DNA from: Sphingomonas crocodyli
GTDB lineage: Bacteria > Pseudomonadota > Alphaproteobacteria > Sphingomonadales > Sphingomonadaceae
Direction of reading: 5' to 3'
Assembly: GCF_004005865.1 (NCBI RefSeq)
Contig: NZ_SACN01000001.1
Coordinates: forward strand, 1,178,001 to 1,242,000
Length of the DNA: 64,000 bases
The first letter of the stretch is position 1. Every line of letters begins with the position of its first letter. Below the pieces are notes generated by a model. It was given only the letters and a program-made list of their open reading frames with translations. It searched no databases and had not been told where the DNA came from. Below, one piece after another: positions 51,596 to 59,814 of this stretch. The position numbers and the translations under genes were made by a program.

Positions 51596-52807
51596 TCAAT
51601 CGAACTCGTAGGCGCGTTCGCCGTGGAGGCTGAGGTCGAGCCCGTCATGCTCGGCCTCCGCATCGACGCGCATCGGCAGGAACAGCCCGGCGACGAAGGC
51701 GATGAGCCAGGTCAGCACCGCCGACCAGAGTGCTACGACCGCGATGGCGAGCGCCTGCACCCCCAGTTGCGGCACCACATCGAGCCCGGCGGGCGACGTG
51801 CCGCCGAGCATCGGCTGCGCGAGGATCGCGAGCAGCAGCGACCCCAGCATCCCGCCGACGCCGTGGACCGCGAAGACATCGAGCGAGTCGTCGATCTTCC
51901 AGCGATGCTTGACCAGCATCACGGCCACGAAGCAGACGAGCGACCCCGCGACGCCCAGCGCGGCCGCCGCGGTGGGCGAGACCCAGCCGGCCGCCGGCGT
52001 GATCGTGGCGAGGCCGGCAATCGCGCCGGTGACGAGGCCGATCGAGGTCGGCTTGCCGATCTTCACCTTCTCGATCGCTGCCCAGGTGAGCGCGGCGGCG
52101 CTGGCGGCCAGATGCGTGGCGAGCAGCGCATTGCCCGCCGTGCCGTCCGCCACCAGAGCCGATCCGCCGTTGAAGCCGAACCAGCCGACCCACAGCATGC
52201 CGGCGCCGATCATCGTCATCGCCGCGCTGTGCGGCGGGATCAGCGACTGGGGGAAGCCGCGGCGCGGGCCGATCATCATCGCCAGCACCAGCGCCGAAAT
52301 GCCCGCCGTCGTATGCACCACGATGCCGCCCGCAAAATCGCGCACGCCCATCGCCGCCAGCCAGCCATTGCCCCAGATCCAGTGCGCGGCGGGCACATAG
52401 ACCAGCACGATCCACAAAGCCGAAAACGCCATCATCCAGCCGAAGCGCACGCGTTCGGGGAAAGCGCCGACGATCAGCGCCGGGGTGATGACCGCGAAGG
52501 TCATCTGATACAGCGCGAAGATGTTTTCGGGGACGGCGAGGCCGTCGCGTACCGGCGCGAGGTTTGCCAGGCCGATTGCGGACAGATCGCCGATCCACGC
52601 GCCGTCCCCCCGGAAGACGAGGCTGTAGGCGCCGGCGAACCAGAGAAGCGAGGCGAGGCCGGTCAGCGCGAAGCAGTGCATCAGCACGGAGAGGAAGTTC
52701 TTCGCGCGGACGAGGCCGCCATAGAACAAGGCGAGGCCCGGCAGCGTCATGAACAGGACGAGCGCGGAGCTGCTGATCAGCAGGGCGGTGTCGGCCTTGT
52801 CGATCAT
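51596..52807 (-). CDS. amtB: Ammonium transporter AmtB
   Basis: 403 residues, 11 transmembrane helices. 'ALVLFMTLPGLALFYGGLVRAKNFLS', 'DFAGGIVVHTTAGISALVLAMMIG' (pore His) and 'FAVHGVGGMLGSLLLA' (second pore His) are present. Conducts NH3/NH4+ across the inner membrane. The usual glnK partner gene is absent on either side. A repeat-C copy lies upstream. Confidence 0.96.
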   Translation of the reverse strand: MIDKADTALLISSSALVLFMTLPGLALFYGGLVRAKNFLSVLMHCFALTGLASLLWFAGAYSLVFRGDGAWIGDLSAIGLANLAPVRDGLAVPENIFALYQMTFAVITPALIVGAFPERVRFGWMMAFSALWIVLVYVPAAHWIWGNGWLAAMGVRDFAGGIVVHTTAGISALVLAMMIGPRRGFPQSLIPPHSAAMTMIGAGMLWVGWFGFNGGSALVADGTAGNALLATHLAASAAALTWAAIEKVKIGKPTSIGLVTGAIAGLATITPAAGWVSPTAAAALGVAGSLVCFVAVMLVKHRWKIDDSLDVFAVHGVGGMLGSLLLAILAQPMLGGTSPAGLDVVPQLGVQALAIAVVALWSAVLTWLIAFVAGLFLPMRVDAEAEHDGLDLSLHGERAYEFD

Positions 52808-52929
52808 GCGTCGATCCGACCCGTAGAGCTAAACATCGCTGGCATCCCCCATGCACATTTTGTGCGGCTGCTAACGGGGGGAAGCAGGTGGCGCAACAGC
52901 AGAAGAAGGATTTGCGCTCAATCTCTTAC

Positions 52930-53034
52930 GTCACCCCGGACTTGATCCGGGCTCCCGCTTCTTCTGGCTTCACAGCCTTTCCTGAGAGGGCGTAAAAGTA
53001 AGAAGCGGGACCCCGGGTCAAGCCCGGGGTGACG
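52930..53034. repeat. Intergenic palindromic repeat, family C copy 2
   Basis: 105 bp: GTCACCCCGGACTTGATCCG to CCGGGTCAAGCCCGGGGTGAC. Sits between amtB and map; the rest of 52808-53043 shows nothing else. Confidence 0.9.
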
Positions 53035-53043
53035 GATGGAAAG

Positions 53044-53826
53044 TCAGGCCGCCAGCCGTGCCAGCCACGGGGTTTCGTCGCGGCGCAGGGTGAGGATTTC
53101 GACGCCGGTGGCGGTGACGGCGACGCTATGTTCGAACTGGGCCGAAAGCTTGCGATCGTTGGTCACGACCGTCCAGCCGTCCTCCTCGACCGAAACCTTG
53201 CGTGTGCCCTCATTGAGCATCGGCTCGATCGTGAAGACCATGCCTTCGCGCAGGCGCATCCCCGTGCCCGGCCGGCCGAAATGGAGGACTTCGGGCTTTT
53301 CGTGCATCTCGCGCCCGATGCCGTGGCCGCAATATTCGCGGACGACCGAATAGCCGTGCTTCTTGGCATGCCGTTCGATCGCGGCGCCGATATCGCCAAG
53401 GCAGGCGCCGGGGCGGACCTGCGCGATCCCTTTCCACAACGCCTCCTGCGTCACCTTCACGAGGCGGCGGGCGGCGGGGGAGGCGGTGCCGACAATGTAG
53501 GTCTTGCTCGAATCCGCGATGAAGCCGTTCTTTTCCAGCGTGATATCGAGGTTGATGATGTCGCCGTCGCGGATCATCCGCGCCGCATCGGGCACGCCGT
53601 GGCATACGACATGGTTGATCGAGCAGTTGAGCACATATTTGAAGCCATACTGCCCCTTGCTGGCGGGGCGGGCGGCGAGATCGACGGTGATGAAGCGATC
53701 GACCAGATCGTTGACCGCCATCGTCGACAGGCCGGCCAGATCCTGCCCATCAAGCATTTCGAACACGCTGGCGAGCAGCCGGCCGGAGATGCGCATCAGC
53801 GCGATTTCGTCGGGCGTCTTGACCAT
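53044..53826 (-). CDS. map: Type I methionine aminopeptidase
   Basis: 260 residues. Removes N-terminal Met from nascent proteins. Metal ligands: Asp in 'INLDITLEKNGF', Asp in 'IADSSKTY', His in 'GHGIGREMHE', Glu in 'FTIEPML' and Glu in 'QFEHSVAVT'. Slightly longer at the C-terminus than E. coli MAP and with 'DSS' where most have 'DTS'. Its ATG overlaps the stop of a ParD-like gene (TGATG), so it is probably a second, conditionally expressed map. Confidence 0.96.
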   Translation of the reverse strand: MVKTPDEIALMRISGRLLASVFEMLDGQDLAGLSTMAVNDLVDRFITVDLAARPASKGQYGFKYVLNCSINHVVCHGVPDAARMIRDGDIINLDITLEKNGFIADSSKTYIVGTASPAARRLVKVTQEALWKGIAQVRPGACLGDIGAAIERHAKKHGYSVVREYCGHGIGREMHEKPEVLHFGRPGTGMRLREGMVFTIEPMLNEGTRKVSVEEDGWTVVTNDRKLSAQFEHSVAVTATGVEILTLRRDETPWLARLAA

Positions 53827-54035
53827 CAGGCGGTGATCAACGCGTCCGTGAGATGCACGTTCGCGGCGCCCAGTTGCATGCGAACGATCTCATTGAAGCT
53901 CAGCGTCGGATGCGCTTCGGCCAGCATGCCGATCTTCATCCAATATTCGGCCTGCGCGTTGATCGACCGGCACATCACGCTGGATGCGCGGCGGATATCC
54001 TCGTGTAGATCCTCGTCGATTTTCACGATGCCCAT
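53826..54035 (-). CDS. ParD-like antitoxin-family protein
   Basis: 69 residues, 'MGIVKIDEDLHEDIRRASSVMCRSINAQAEYWMKIGMLAEAHPTLSFNEIVR'. The first strand plus helix is a ribbon-helix-helix DNA-binding pattern, as in the ParD-like family. No ParE toxin adjoins; the following gene is map, coupled by a one-base overlap. A palindrome 13-29 bases upstream is a likely autoregulatory site. Confidence 0.88.
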   Translation of the reverse strand: MGIVKIDEDLHEDIRRASSVMCRSINAQAEYWMKIGMLAEAHPTLSFNEIVRMQLGAANVHLTDALITA

Positions 54036-54047
54036 ATGCGCCTCCCG

Positions 54048-54064
54048 ATATACGGATCGTATAT
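54048..54064. promoter_or_regulatory. Probable operator of ParD-like protein
   Basis: ATATACG-GAT-CGTATAT, perfect seven-base arms, 13 bases upstream of the ParD-like ATG. Confidence 0.75.
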
Positions 54065-54109
54065 GGTTCGTGTATCGGAAGGTCAATTCCCCCATCTCGT
54101 CTCCCCACT

Positions 54110-54218
54110 CGTCATTGCGAGCGGAGCGAAGCAATCCAGGCCCGCACTGGAGAGGCTCGCGACCTACCTCAAGTGCGGGCCTGGATTGCCGCGTCGCCTG
54201 CGGCTCCTCGCAATGACG
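54110..54218. repeat. Intergenic palindromic repeat, family B copy 3
   Basis: 109 bp, long form with CAATCCAGGCCCGCAC / GTGCGGGCCTGGATTG inner pair, ends CGTCATTGCGAG and CTCGCAATGACG. Between the ParD-like and SnoaL-like genes. Confidence 0.9.
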
Positions 54219-54232
54219 AGTGGGGAGACGAG

Positions 54233-54682
54233 TTAGGGGTTCGACGACGCCTGGTTCGCGTGCAGCTGCTGATAGACGCCCAGCCGATCGGTGATCTGCC
54301 AGTGGCTGGTCAGCCGATCGTCGGCGTCGAAGGCATAGACGGTCGCGCCTGACATGCGGATCGGCTTGCCGGTCGCGGGGAAGCCGGGGATGTCGCCCTG
54401 GTGCGTGGCGGACCACAGCCACGTCATCACCACGCTGTCGCCATCTTCGAACAGCCCCTGAATGTCGAAACGCTGATCGGGAAAGGCGGCGCGCGACTGG
54501 CGTACGCGATCCTTGAAGCCATCGAGATCGAGGACGGCGCCGTCCCACGGATCGCCCGGATCGTGGCGGATCGTATAGACCGGCGCGACATAGGCGTCGG
54601 CCGCGTCCGCATCGCCTTCATCCCACACATCGCGGATGAAGCAAGCGAGGCGTTCTTTACGATTATTGGCCTTGCGGTTCAT
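54233..54682 (-). CDS. SnoaL/NTF2-like domain protein
   Basis: 149 residues. The alpha+beta cone of the NTF2-like superfamily: 'IRDVWDEGDADAADAYVAPVYTIRHDPGD', 'RQSRAAFPDQRFDIQGLFEDGDSVVMTWLWSATHQGDIPGFPATGKPI', 'AFDADDRLTSHWQITDRLGVYQQL'. Matches the ester-cyclase/SnoaL group; substrate unknown. 4 bases upstream lies the XRE gene's stop. Confidence 0.9.
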   Translation of the reverse strand: MNRKANNRKERLACFIRDVWDEGDADAADAYVAPVYTIRHDPGDPWDGAVLDLDGFKDRVRQSRAAFPDQRFDIQGLFEDGDSVVMTWLWSATHQGDIPGFPATGKPIRMSGATVYAFDADDRLTSHWQITDRLGVYQQLHANQASSNP

Positions 54683-54686
54683 CGCC

Positions 54687-55253
54687 TCAGCGCATGTCGC
54701 GCACGAGGCGCGTCGCGACGGCGAGCCACGGGGCGTTGTCGACGACCTGCTGGCGCGTGCCGGGGCCGGGGGGCAGGATCTGGAGCCTGGCGCCCTCGCG
54801 GCCGATCAGACGGCCGAAGACGAAGCGGCCCGCCGGGCGGGGGACCAGCACGTCGCGGTTGAGCGCGGCGCCGAAATCGTCGGGCGCGACGCGATCGCAC
54901 CACAATACGTCGCCGTGGCGATAATCGCCGAAGCTGGCCGACACGGTGATCGCGACCGCGCCCTCCTCCGGATGCGGCGGGGTGATCGTCTGCGGATGGC
55001 GCGGGGCGACGGCGCCGTCGGGCGACAGGATCGCGGCGACGGGCAGGTCCGCGCGATCGGGCAGCTTGACCAGTTCGGCGGCCTCGACCCCCAGCGCCTT
55101 GGCGATCCGGTTGAGCCAGCCGACCGAGACGGTGCGGGTACCGGTTTCGAGCCGGCCGATCGTCTGCGCGGTGGTGGGCGGGACGCAGGCATCGGCGACG
55201 TCCTGCAGCGTCATGCCCTTGGCGCGGCGAACCTCGCGGATGCAGGTGATCAT
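54687..55253 (-). CDS. XRE-family regulator with C-terminal peptidase-like sensor domain
   Basis: 188 residues. N-terminal helix-turn-helix 'IREVRRAKGMTLQDVADACVPPTTAQTIGRLETGTRTVSVGWLNRIAKALGV'. The C-terminal half ('FGDYRHGDVLWCDRVAPDDFGAALNRDVLV', 'GRLIGREGARLQILPP') has the S24/LexA-type beta fold, but I do not see the Ser-Lys catalytic pair. Divergent from the DUF6456 gene; the AACCAA-T-TTGGTT palindrome 16 bases before its ATG is a likely operator. Confidence 0.88.
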   Translation of the reverse strand: MITCIREVRRAKGMTLQDVADACVPPTTAQTIGRLETGTRTVSVGWLNRIAKALGVEAAELVKLPDRADLPVAAILSPDGAVAPRHPQTITPPHPEEGAVAITVSASFGDYRHGDVLWCDRVAPDDFGAALNRDVLVPRPAGRFVFGRLIGREGARLQILPPGPGTRQQVVDNAPWLAVATRLVRDMR

Positions 55254-55268
55254 GTCTGGGCTCCATTA

Positions 55269-55281
55269 AACCAATTTGGTT
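55269..55281. promoter_or_regulatory. Probable XRE operator
   Basis: AACCAA-T-TTGGTT perfect palindrome between the divergent XRE and DUF6456 genes. Confidence 0.68.
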
Positions 55282-55349
55282 ATGCTCTGTCCTACAGATG
55301 CGCCGCGATGGCAAGTGTAAATTCGTCGATTCGCACGAAGGAGGCACGC

Positions 55350-55847
55350 ATGGCGGGACGGTTGATCGAGGAGAGGCGGCTGGAGCCGGGGATCGGCGCG
55401 GTGCGCGCACGCGAAGGCGCGCCGCGCGGTCGCACGGTGAGCGTGAACGCGGCGGAATCGCCGCTCGGCTGGCTGTTCGCGCGGGGGCTGGTGAGCGAGC
55501 GGCAATATCTGGCGGGGGAGCGGCTGCGCGCCGACTATGAGATGGCCGGCTTCGGCCCGCGTGTGACGATGCGCTGGGATGCAGGGCCTTCGGGCGGCGG
55601 ACGACGCGGGCCCCCGCGCGGCGCCGACCCGACGACCGCGATGATCGACGCCAAACGCCGCTTCGAAGCGGCCGTGGCGGCGGCAGGCGGTGGCCTCAGC
55701 GACATCCTCTGGCGCGTGGTGTGTGCGGGCGAGGGGATCGAGGCAGCGGAAAAGGCGCTCGGCTGGCCCCGGCGCGCGGGCAAGCTGGTGCTGGGCATGG
55801 GGCTGGATCGGGTGGCGGATTATTATCGGATCGCCGGGGCGGGGTGA
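55350..55847 (+). CDS. DUF6456 domain protein
   Basis: 165 residues from ATG 55350 with a 'GAAGGAGG' ribosome site. 'VNAAESPLGWLFARGLVSERQYLAGERLRADYEMAGFGPRVTMRWD' and 'DAKRRFEAAVAAAGGGLSDILWRVVCAGEGIEAAEKALGWPRRAGKLVLGMGLDRVADYY' are characteristic of DUF6456, often the C-terminal part of alphaproteobacterial regulators. Here it stands without a helix-turn-helix; the divergent XRE gene may supply it. Confidence 0.9.
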   Translation: MAGRLIEERRLEPGIGAVRAREGAPRGRTVSVNAAESPLGWLFARGLVSERQYLAGERLRADYEMAGFGPRVTMRWDAGPSGGGRRGPPRGADPTTAMIDAKRRFEAAVAAAGGGLSDILWRVVCAGEGIEAAEKALGWPRRAGKLVLGMGLDRVADYYRIAGAG

Positions 55848-55864
55848 GGGCCGTCATATCCCCT

Positions 55865-55945
55865 CGTCATTGCGAGGAGCGGAAGGCGACGTGGCAATCC
55901 ATTCCGAAATGCGGAGTGGATTGCTTCGCTACGCTCGCAATGACG
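55865..55945. repeat. Intergenic palindromic repeat, family B copy 4
   Basis: 81 bp, inserted in the opposite orientation (the GCGAGGAGC half first). Ends CGTCATTGCGAG and CTCGCAATGACG. It marks the border of the AT-rich 55.95-56.9 kb segment. Confidence 0.9.
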
Positions 55946-56054
55946 AGGATGGGTGGAAAGCGGTCATTGCGCTATCAAGATACTAACGTCAGCTCCGCGT
56001 TCTAAAACTAGATGTATGACCATTCAGCCGGTTGTATCGAAGACCGCCATTTGT

Positions 56055-56879
56055 CTAAACTTCTACTATCTGAACATTGAACGAACGAGCATCGTCCACA
56101 GCCTGATAAAACTTTGGTTCGAAGCCACCTTCGCCACAAAGGGCACGCAACCGGTCTCGATCAAGCTGAGGCATCGCCATTCCGAAGACGATCCCAGTAA
56201 GTGCTTTTGGGTTGAATTTGTGCAGACCGGGTCGACCAATCCGAGTGATTCTCCATTCCTGTTCGTATTTCCAATCACGCGCTTTACTAAGCAGCACGAC
56301 ATACATGTTGCGTTCGTCGCGCGAACCAGGATCGATAAGCGGTCGCTTGTGGACATATCGCACCCGTTGAGCTTCGCCGATGAAGGTGTCCGAGTAGTCA
56401 AATCTGACCGCGAAGCCAGTGTGATTTTTTGCGTAGTGGCTCCACATGAGTACGGAATCGACGCGCGCTGACAGGCAGTAGACTGCCATCACTTCTCGAT
56501 GCTCTTTAAACGCATCGCGTGCGCCAAGCTGAAACTCAGGTGTTCCAACCAACGAGAAGTCAAAGCACGTGACACGGCGTTCGACCTCAGCCGCACAATC
56601 CGCGTCGGTCACGTCCGGCGTCTCGCTTCGAATGTGACGCTCGAAAAGCATCTTGGCGCGGTCGGGCGTGAATGCAGTGTAGATGGCTGGCAAACAGTCA
56701 AACGGATCGTTCAGTTTGTGAGCTGCCTGAAAAAACAACTTATGGCCTACGAGTAAGTCTCGAAGGTAAGATTCTTCTTGAGTGCCTTCGCCAGGCATCG
56801 CCCAAAATTTATAGAGCGCGGTCGGATTTCCGTCGAATGTGACGGTGATAGTCAACAGTTTGCTCCTATCGAGTTTCAC
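56055..56879 (-). CDS. DUF2971 family protein
   Basis: 274 residues. 'ALYKFWAMPG', 'LFFQAAHKLNDPFDCLPA', 'VYCLSARVDSVLMWSHYAKNHTGFAVRFDY' and 'ARDWKYEQEWRITR' are the conserved DUF2971 segments, with Trp, His and Glu clusters suggesting an active site. The family is uncharacterised and frequent in mobile or defence-rich DNA. Codon use is AT-richer than both flanks, so likely acquired. Bracketed by repeat B copy 4 and repeat C copy 3. Confidence 0.88.
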   Translation of the reverse strand: MKLDRSKLLTITVTFDGNPTALYKFWAMPGEGTQEESYLRDLLVGHKLFFQAAHKLNDPFDCLPAIYTAFTPDRAKMLFERHIRSETPDVTDADCAAEVERRVTCFDFSLVGTPEFQLGARDAFKEHREVMAVYCLSARVDSVLMWSHYAKNHTGFAVRFDYSDTFIGEAQRVRYVHKRPLIDPGSRDERNMYVVLLSKARDWKYEQEWRITRIGRPGLHKFNPKALTGIVFGMAMPQLDRDRLRALCGEGGFEPKFYQAVDDARSFNVQIVEV

Positions 56880-56939
56880 CTACGTTAAACTATAATTAGA
56901 CGACCACAATTGGGGCGTAGGCCGTCGTCCCCCACCACC

Positions 56940-57029
56940 GTCACCCCGGGCTTGACCCGGGGTCCAGCTTCTTCCTTCTTCACCAGCGCCGGGCAAGGCA
57001 GCTGGACCCCGGGTCAAGCCCGGGGTGAC
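56940..57029. repeat. Intergenic palindromic repeat, family C copy 3
   Basis: 90 bp: GTCACCCCGGGCTTGACCCG to GGGTCAAGCCCGGGGTGAC with inner CAGCTTC / GGCAGCTGG segments. Confidence 0.9.
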
Positions 57030-57094
57030 GGGTGGGGAGGTTGGTCGCAAAACCTCACACGCATACCTATCTGCGCGGCAGGAGGGTGTTCGCA

Positions 57095-57826
57095 TTGGAA
57101 AATCATTGCGTTGTCGATGTCGCCGGGGAGCTGGCCGATCGGGGTTTCGTCCATCTGCCCGCGCCGGCGTTGCAGCGCCTGATCGGATGGGGCGAGGGCG
57201 ACTGGGTCGAGTTTGCGGCGTCTTGGGATCGGCTGGGCGAGGATCGCTATATGGCCGATGGCGGGCGATATCGGCGCAGGCGGCATGCGAGTTTCGGGGC
57301 GCGGGGCGGCGATGTGGTTCGCAAGGCGCACCAGCCGCATTATCAGAGCCGCGACTATAACCCGCTGAACGGCGACGTGCAGCGCTGGTTCGACGCGGTG
57401 GAGGGGGCGATCGCGCAGGGGCCGGTCGTGCGGTCGATCTTCGGTCGCCTGACGCCCCTGTTCGCCGCGCTCGACGCGCGGGCGGCGGATGCGGCGTGGC
57501 ATAGCGAGATGCACCAGTTCCGGATCGAGACGTCACCCGCCGAAATCGGCCGCCCGACGCCCGAGGGGCTGCACCGCGACGGGGTCGACTGGGTGTTGGT
57601 GATGCTGATCGCGCGCGAGAATGTGACCGAGGGTGTGACCGAAATCGGCGACGCGGACGGGCGATCGATCGGGCGCTTCACGCTCAGCCATCCGGGCGAC
57701 GCGGTGCTGCTCGACGATCGGCGCATCCGGCATGGCGTGACGCCGATCCGCACGCTGATGGAGGGGATGCCCGCCTGGCGCGATGCTCTGGTCGTCACAT
57801 GGAGAGCCGAAGCCGCCGGCGGTTGA
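57095..57826 (+). CDS. 2OG-Fe dioxygenase family protein
   Basis: 243 residues from TTG 57095, chosen because 'AGGAGG' lies 9 bases upstream; earlier starts fall in or near the repeat. '[13 protein letters not shown]', '[17 protein letters not shown]', '[29 protein letters not shown]' with iron ligands His and Asp in 'HRDG', and '[14 protein letters not shown]' with the distal His. It resembles the amino-acid hydroxylases of the isoleucine dioxygenase group. Substrate unknown. Confidence 0.88.
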   Translation: MENHCVVDVAGELADRGFVHLPAPALQRLIGWGEGDWVEFAASWDRLGEDRYMADGGRYRRRRHASFGARGGDVVRKAHQPHYQSRDYNPLNGDVQRWFDAVEGAIAQGPVVRSIFGRLTPLFAALDARAADAAWHSEMHQFRIETSPAEIGRPTPEGLHRDGVDWVLVMLIARENVTEGVTEIGDADGRSIGRFTLSHPGDAVLLDDRRIRHGVTPIRTLMEGMPAWRDALVVTWRAEAAGG

Positions 57827-57880
57827 CCGGCAGCGCCCTTATTCCTAGATCGGCGGCGCGGAGACCACGTTCCCGTGCCC

Positions 57881-57913
57881 GAACCACGGGCGTTCAAGAC
57901 CGGGACGGCCCGG
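57881..57913 (+). promoter_or_regulatory. Guanidine-II (mini-ykkC) riboswitch
   Basis: Two small hairpins with ACGG loops precede the exporter gene: GAACC-ACGG-GCGTTC (57881-57895, one bulge) and CCGGG-ACGG-CCCGG (57900-57913), followed by an 'AAGGAGG' ribosome site. Twin ACGR loops are the defining feature of the class that senses guanidine. A competing GCCCG-AACCA-CGGGC stem could provide the off state. Confidence 0.65.
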
Positions 57914-57936
57914 CAGCCCTGAAAAAGGAGGCTGTC

Positions 57937-58254
57937 ATGGCATGGGCCATTCTTATCGTCGCCGGTCTGTTCGAAATCGTCTGGGCGTCTGCAATGAAGC
58001 AATCGCAGGGCTTTACCCGGCTGGTGCCGTCGATCGTGACGATCGCGGCGATGCTGGTGAGTTTCGGGATGCTTTCGTGGTCGATGCGGTCGCTGCCGCT
58101 GGGTACGGCCTATACGGTGTGGACCGGGATCGGCGCGGTCGGCGCGTTCGCGGTGGGCATCATCGCACTGGGCGAGGCGGCGACGCCGATCCGGCTGGCG
58201 GCCGCCGCGATGATCGTAAGCGGGCTGGTGATGATGAAGCTGGCCGAAGGTTGA
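57937..58254 (+). CDS. sugE: Guanidinium exporter, SMR family (Gdx/SugE)
   Basis: 105 residues, four transmembrane helices. '[29 protein letters not shown]' has the SMR Glu (residue 13 region) that binds cation and proton, and the 'WASAMK' and '[25 protein letters not shown]' segments characteristic of the Gdx rather than the multidrug branch. Exports guanidinium in exchange for protons. The riboswitch just upstream fits this substrate. Confidence 0.94.
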   Translation: MAWAILIVAGLFEIVWASAMKQSQGFTRLVPSIVTIAAMLVSFGMLSWSMRSLPLGTAYTVWTGIGAVGAFAVGIIALGEAATPIRLAAAAMIVSGLVMMKLAEG

Positions 58255-58347
58255 AAGCGGGCGAGGCCCCCCGTGTCCTTCCCGGGATCGCGCCTTGTGA
58301 CGCAATATGTGCGGAGGGCCTCGCCGCGATTGTTCCGCCGAACGTGC

Positions 58348-58363
58348 ACTAACGCAAGTTAGT
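58348..58363. promoter_or_regulatory. Inverted repeat upstream of secreted FGE-like gene
   Basis: ACTAAC-GCAA-GTTAGT, six-base perfect arms, about 90 bases before the next ATG. Form resembles the core of 29955-29980. Confidence 0.5.
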
Positions 58364-58455
58364 TTCGCCGGAGATGCGCACAAATCCGCCATGTCGATAT
58401 CGGCTTTCCTCCAATCGCGGTTCGGCTAGGGTCGGGCGCGTTGAATGGGGGACAT

Positions 58456-59802
58456 ATGGCGAAGTATCTGCGCGTGCTGTTGCTTATGTGGGCTGCGATC
58501 ACGGCGTCCGTTTCCGCTTATGCGCAGGATGCCGCGCCGGTGCGCAAAATCGTCAGCGGACAGCCTCTGGTCCTGAACTCGCGCACCATGCCATTCGATC
58601 ACCCGCGCGACCCGATCTACTGCATGCAGATCGATACCCAGCCGGGGCAGGTGTGGGAGCTCAAGATCCTGCAAGGGACGCTCCTTTCGATCAATCCGCT
58701 CATGTATTTCTATTTCCATATCGGCGCGACGCCGGGGGCCGAGTGCAAGCTCGATACATTCGCGATTAAAGGAGAAGGGGCGCTTACCTACGAAACGGTG
58801 CAGAAGGGGTGGCAGTCGACGCGCCGCTTCGTCGCGGGCGGCGGCCCTTATCTGGTGGTCGCCAGATCCGCGCATTATGTGCCGGCGACCAAACTCTATT
58901 ATCAGATTTTGCCCGCAGAGGGCGGCCTGGTGCCGGATTCGTCGCGCAAGGGCTTTCCGATCACCGTGACGGCGACGGTCGTCGGGCAGCAGCCGGACGG
59001 ATGGGAAATCACGCGTCAGGCGATGGCTTATGTCGATGAGGCAAAGGCGGGAACGGCCTCCGAAACCGCGGCGGCGGATGCGCCCGCGCGCAAGGTCGGC
59101 TCCTTCCGCGATTGCGAGGCGACCTGCCCCGAAATGGTCGTGCTGCCGACGGGCGGTTTCCTGATGGGATCGACCTCCGCCGAGGAGGGGCGCAAGGCCG
59201 ATGAGGGGCCGGTGCGCCGGGTGGCGTTCGCGCGGCCCTTCGCGATCGGGAAATATGAGGTGTCGTTCGACGAATGGGCGGCCTGCGCGAAGGCGGGGCC
59301 GTGCCGGACGCTGGCGGCGTCGAACGACGGGCGGCGGCCGGTGGCGAACATAAGCTGGTATGACGCGCGCGCTTATGCCGACTGGCTGAGCAAGTCGACC
59401 GGGCAGCGTTATTTCCTGCCGTCCGAAGCCGAATGGGAATATGCGGCGCGGGCCGGAACGACGACGCCGTGGAATACGGGCGATGCGATCATCACCGACG
59501 ACGCCAATATCCTGGGCCAGTTCAACCAGAGCGTGCCGACCGGCGGCTTTCCGGCCAACGGCTTCGGCGTCCACGACATGCACGGCAATGTCGCCGAATG
59601 GGTGATTGATTGCCACGCGGTCGGCTATTTCCGGGCGCCGGCCGATGGCAGCGCGATCGTGATGCCGAACTGCGCCGATCGTGTGGTGCGCGGCGGCAGC
59701 TATGCAAGCGATCCGGCGGCGGCGCGATCGGCCGCGCGCAAAGCGGCGGCGCCGCTGACGACATCGCCCGAAATCGGGTTTCGCGTCGCGCGGGCGCTTT
59801 AG
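58456..59802 (+). CDS. Secreted formylglycine-generating-enzyme-like protein
   Basis: 448 residues from ATG 58456. Signal peptide ends at 'VSAYAQ' (about 23). The N-terminal 190 residues form a beta-rich domain ('VWELKILQGTLLSINPLMYFYFHIGA') of no known family. The C-terminal 220 residues are SUMF1/FGE: 'EMVVLPTGGFLMGSTSAEEGRKADEGPVRRVAFARPFAIGKYEVSFDEWAACAKAG', 'PVANISWYDARAYADWLSKSTGQRYFLPSEAEWEYAARAGT', 'HGNVAEWVIDC', 'RVVRGGSYASDP'. No sulfatase partner is adjacent, so it is probably a non-FGE member. Confidence 0.9.
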   Translation: MAKYLRVLLLMWAAITASVSAYAQDAAPVRKIVSGQPLVLNSRTMPFDHPRDPIYCMQIDTQPGQVWELKILQGTLLSINPLMYFYFHIGATPGAECKLDTFAIKGEGALTYETVQKGWQSTRRFVAGGGPYLVVARSAHYVPATKLYYQILPAEGGLVPDSSRKGFPITVTATVVGQQPDGWEITRQAMAYVDEAKAGTASETAAADAPARKVGSFRDCEATCPEMVVLPTGGFLMGSTSAEEGRKADEGPVRRVAFARPFAIGKYEVSFDEWAACAKAGPCRTLAASNDGRRPVANISWYDARAYADWLSKSTGQRYFLPSEAEWEYAARAGTTTPWNTGDAIITDDANILGQFNQSVPTGGFPANGFGVHDMHGNVAEWVIDCHAVGYFRAPADGSAIVMPNCADRVVRGGSYASDPAAARSAARKAAAPLTTSPEIGFRVARAL

Positions 59803-59814
59803 GAGGAGCGGCAG

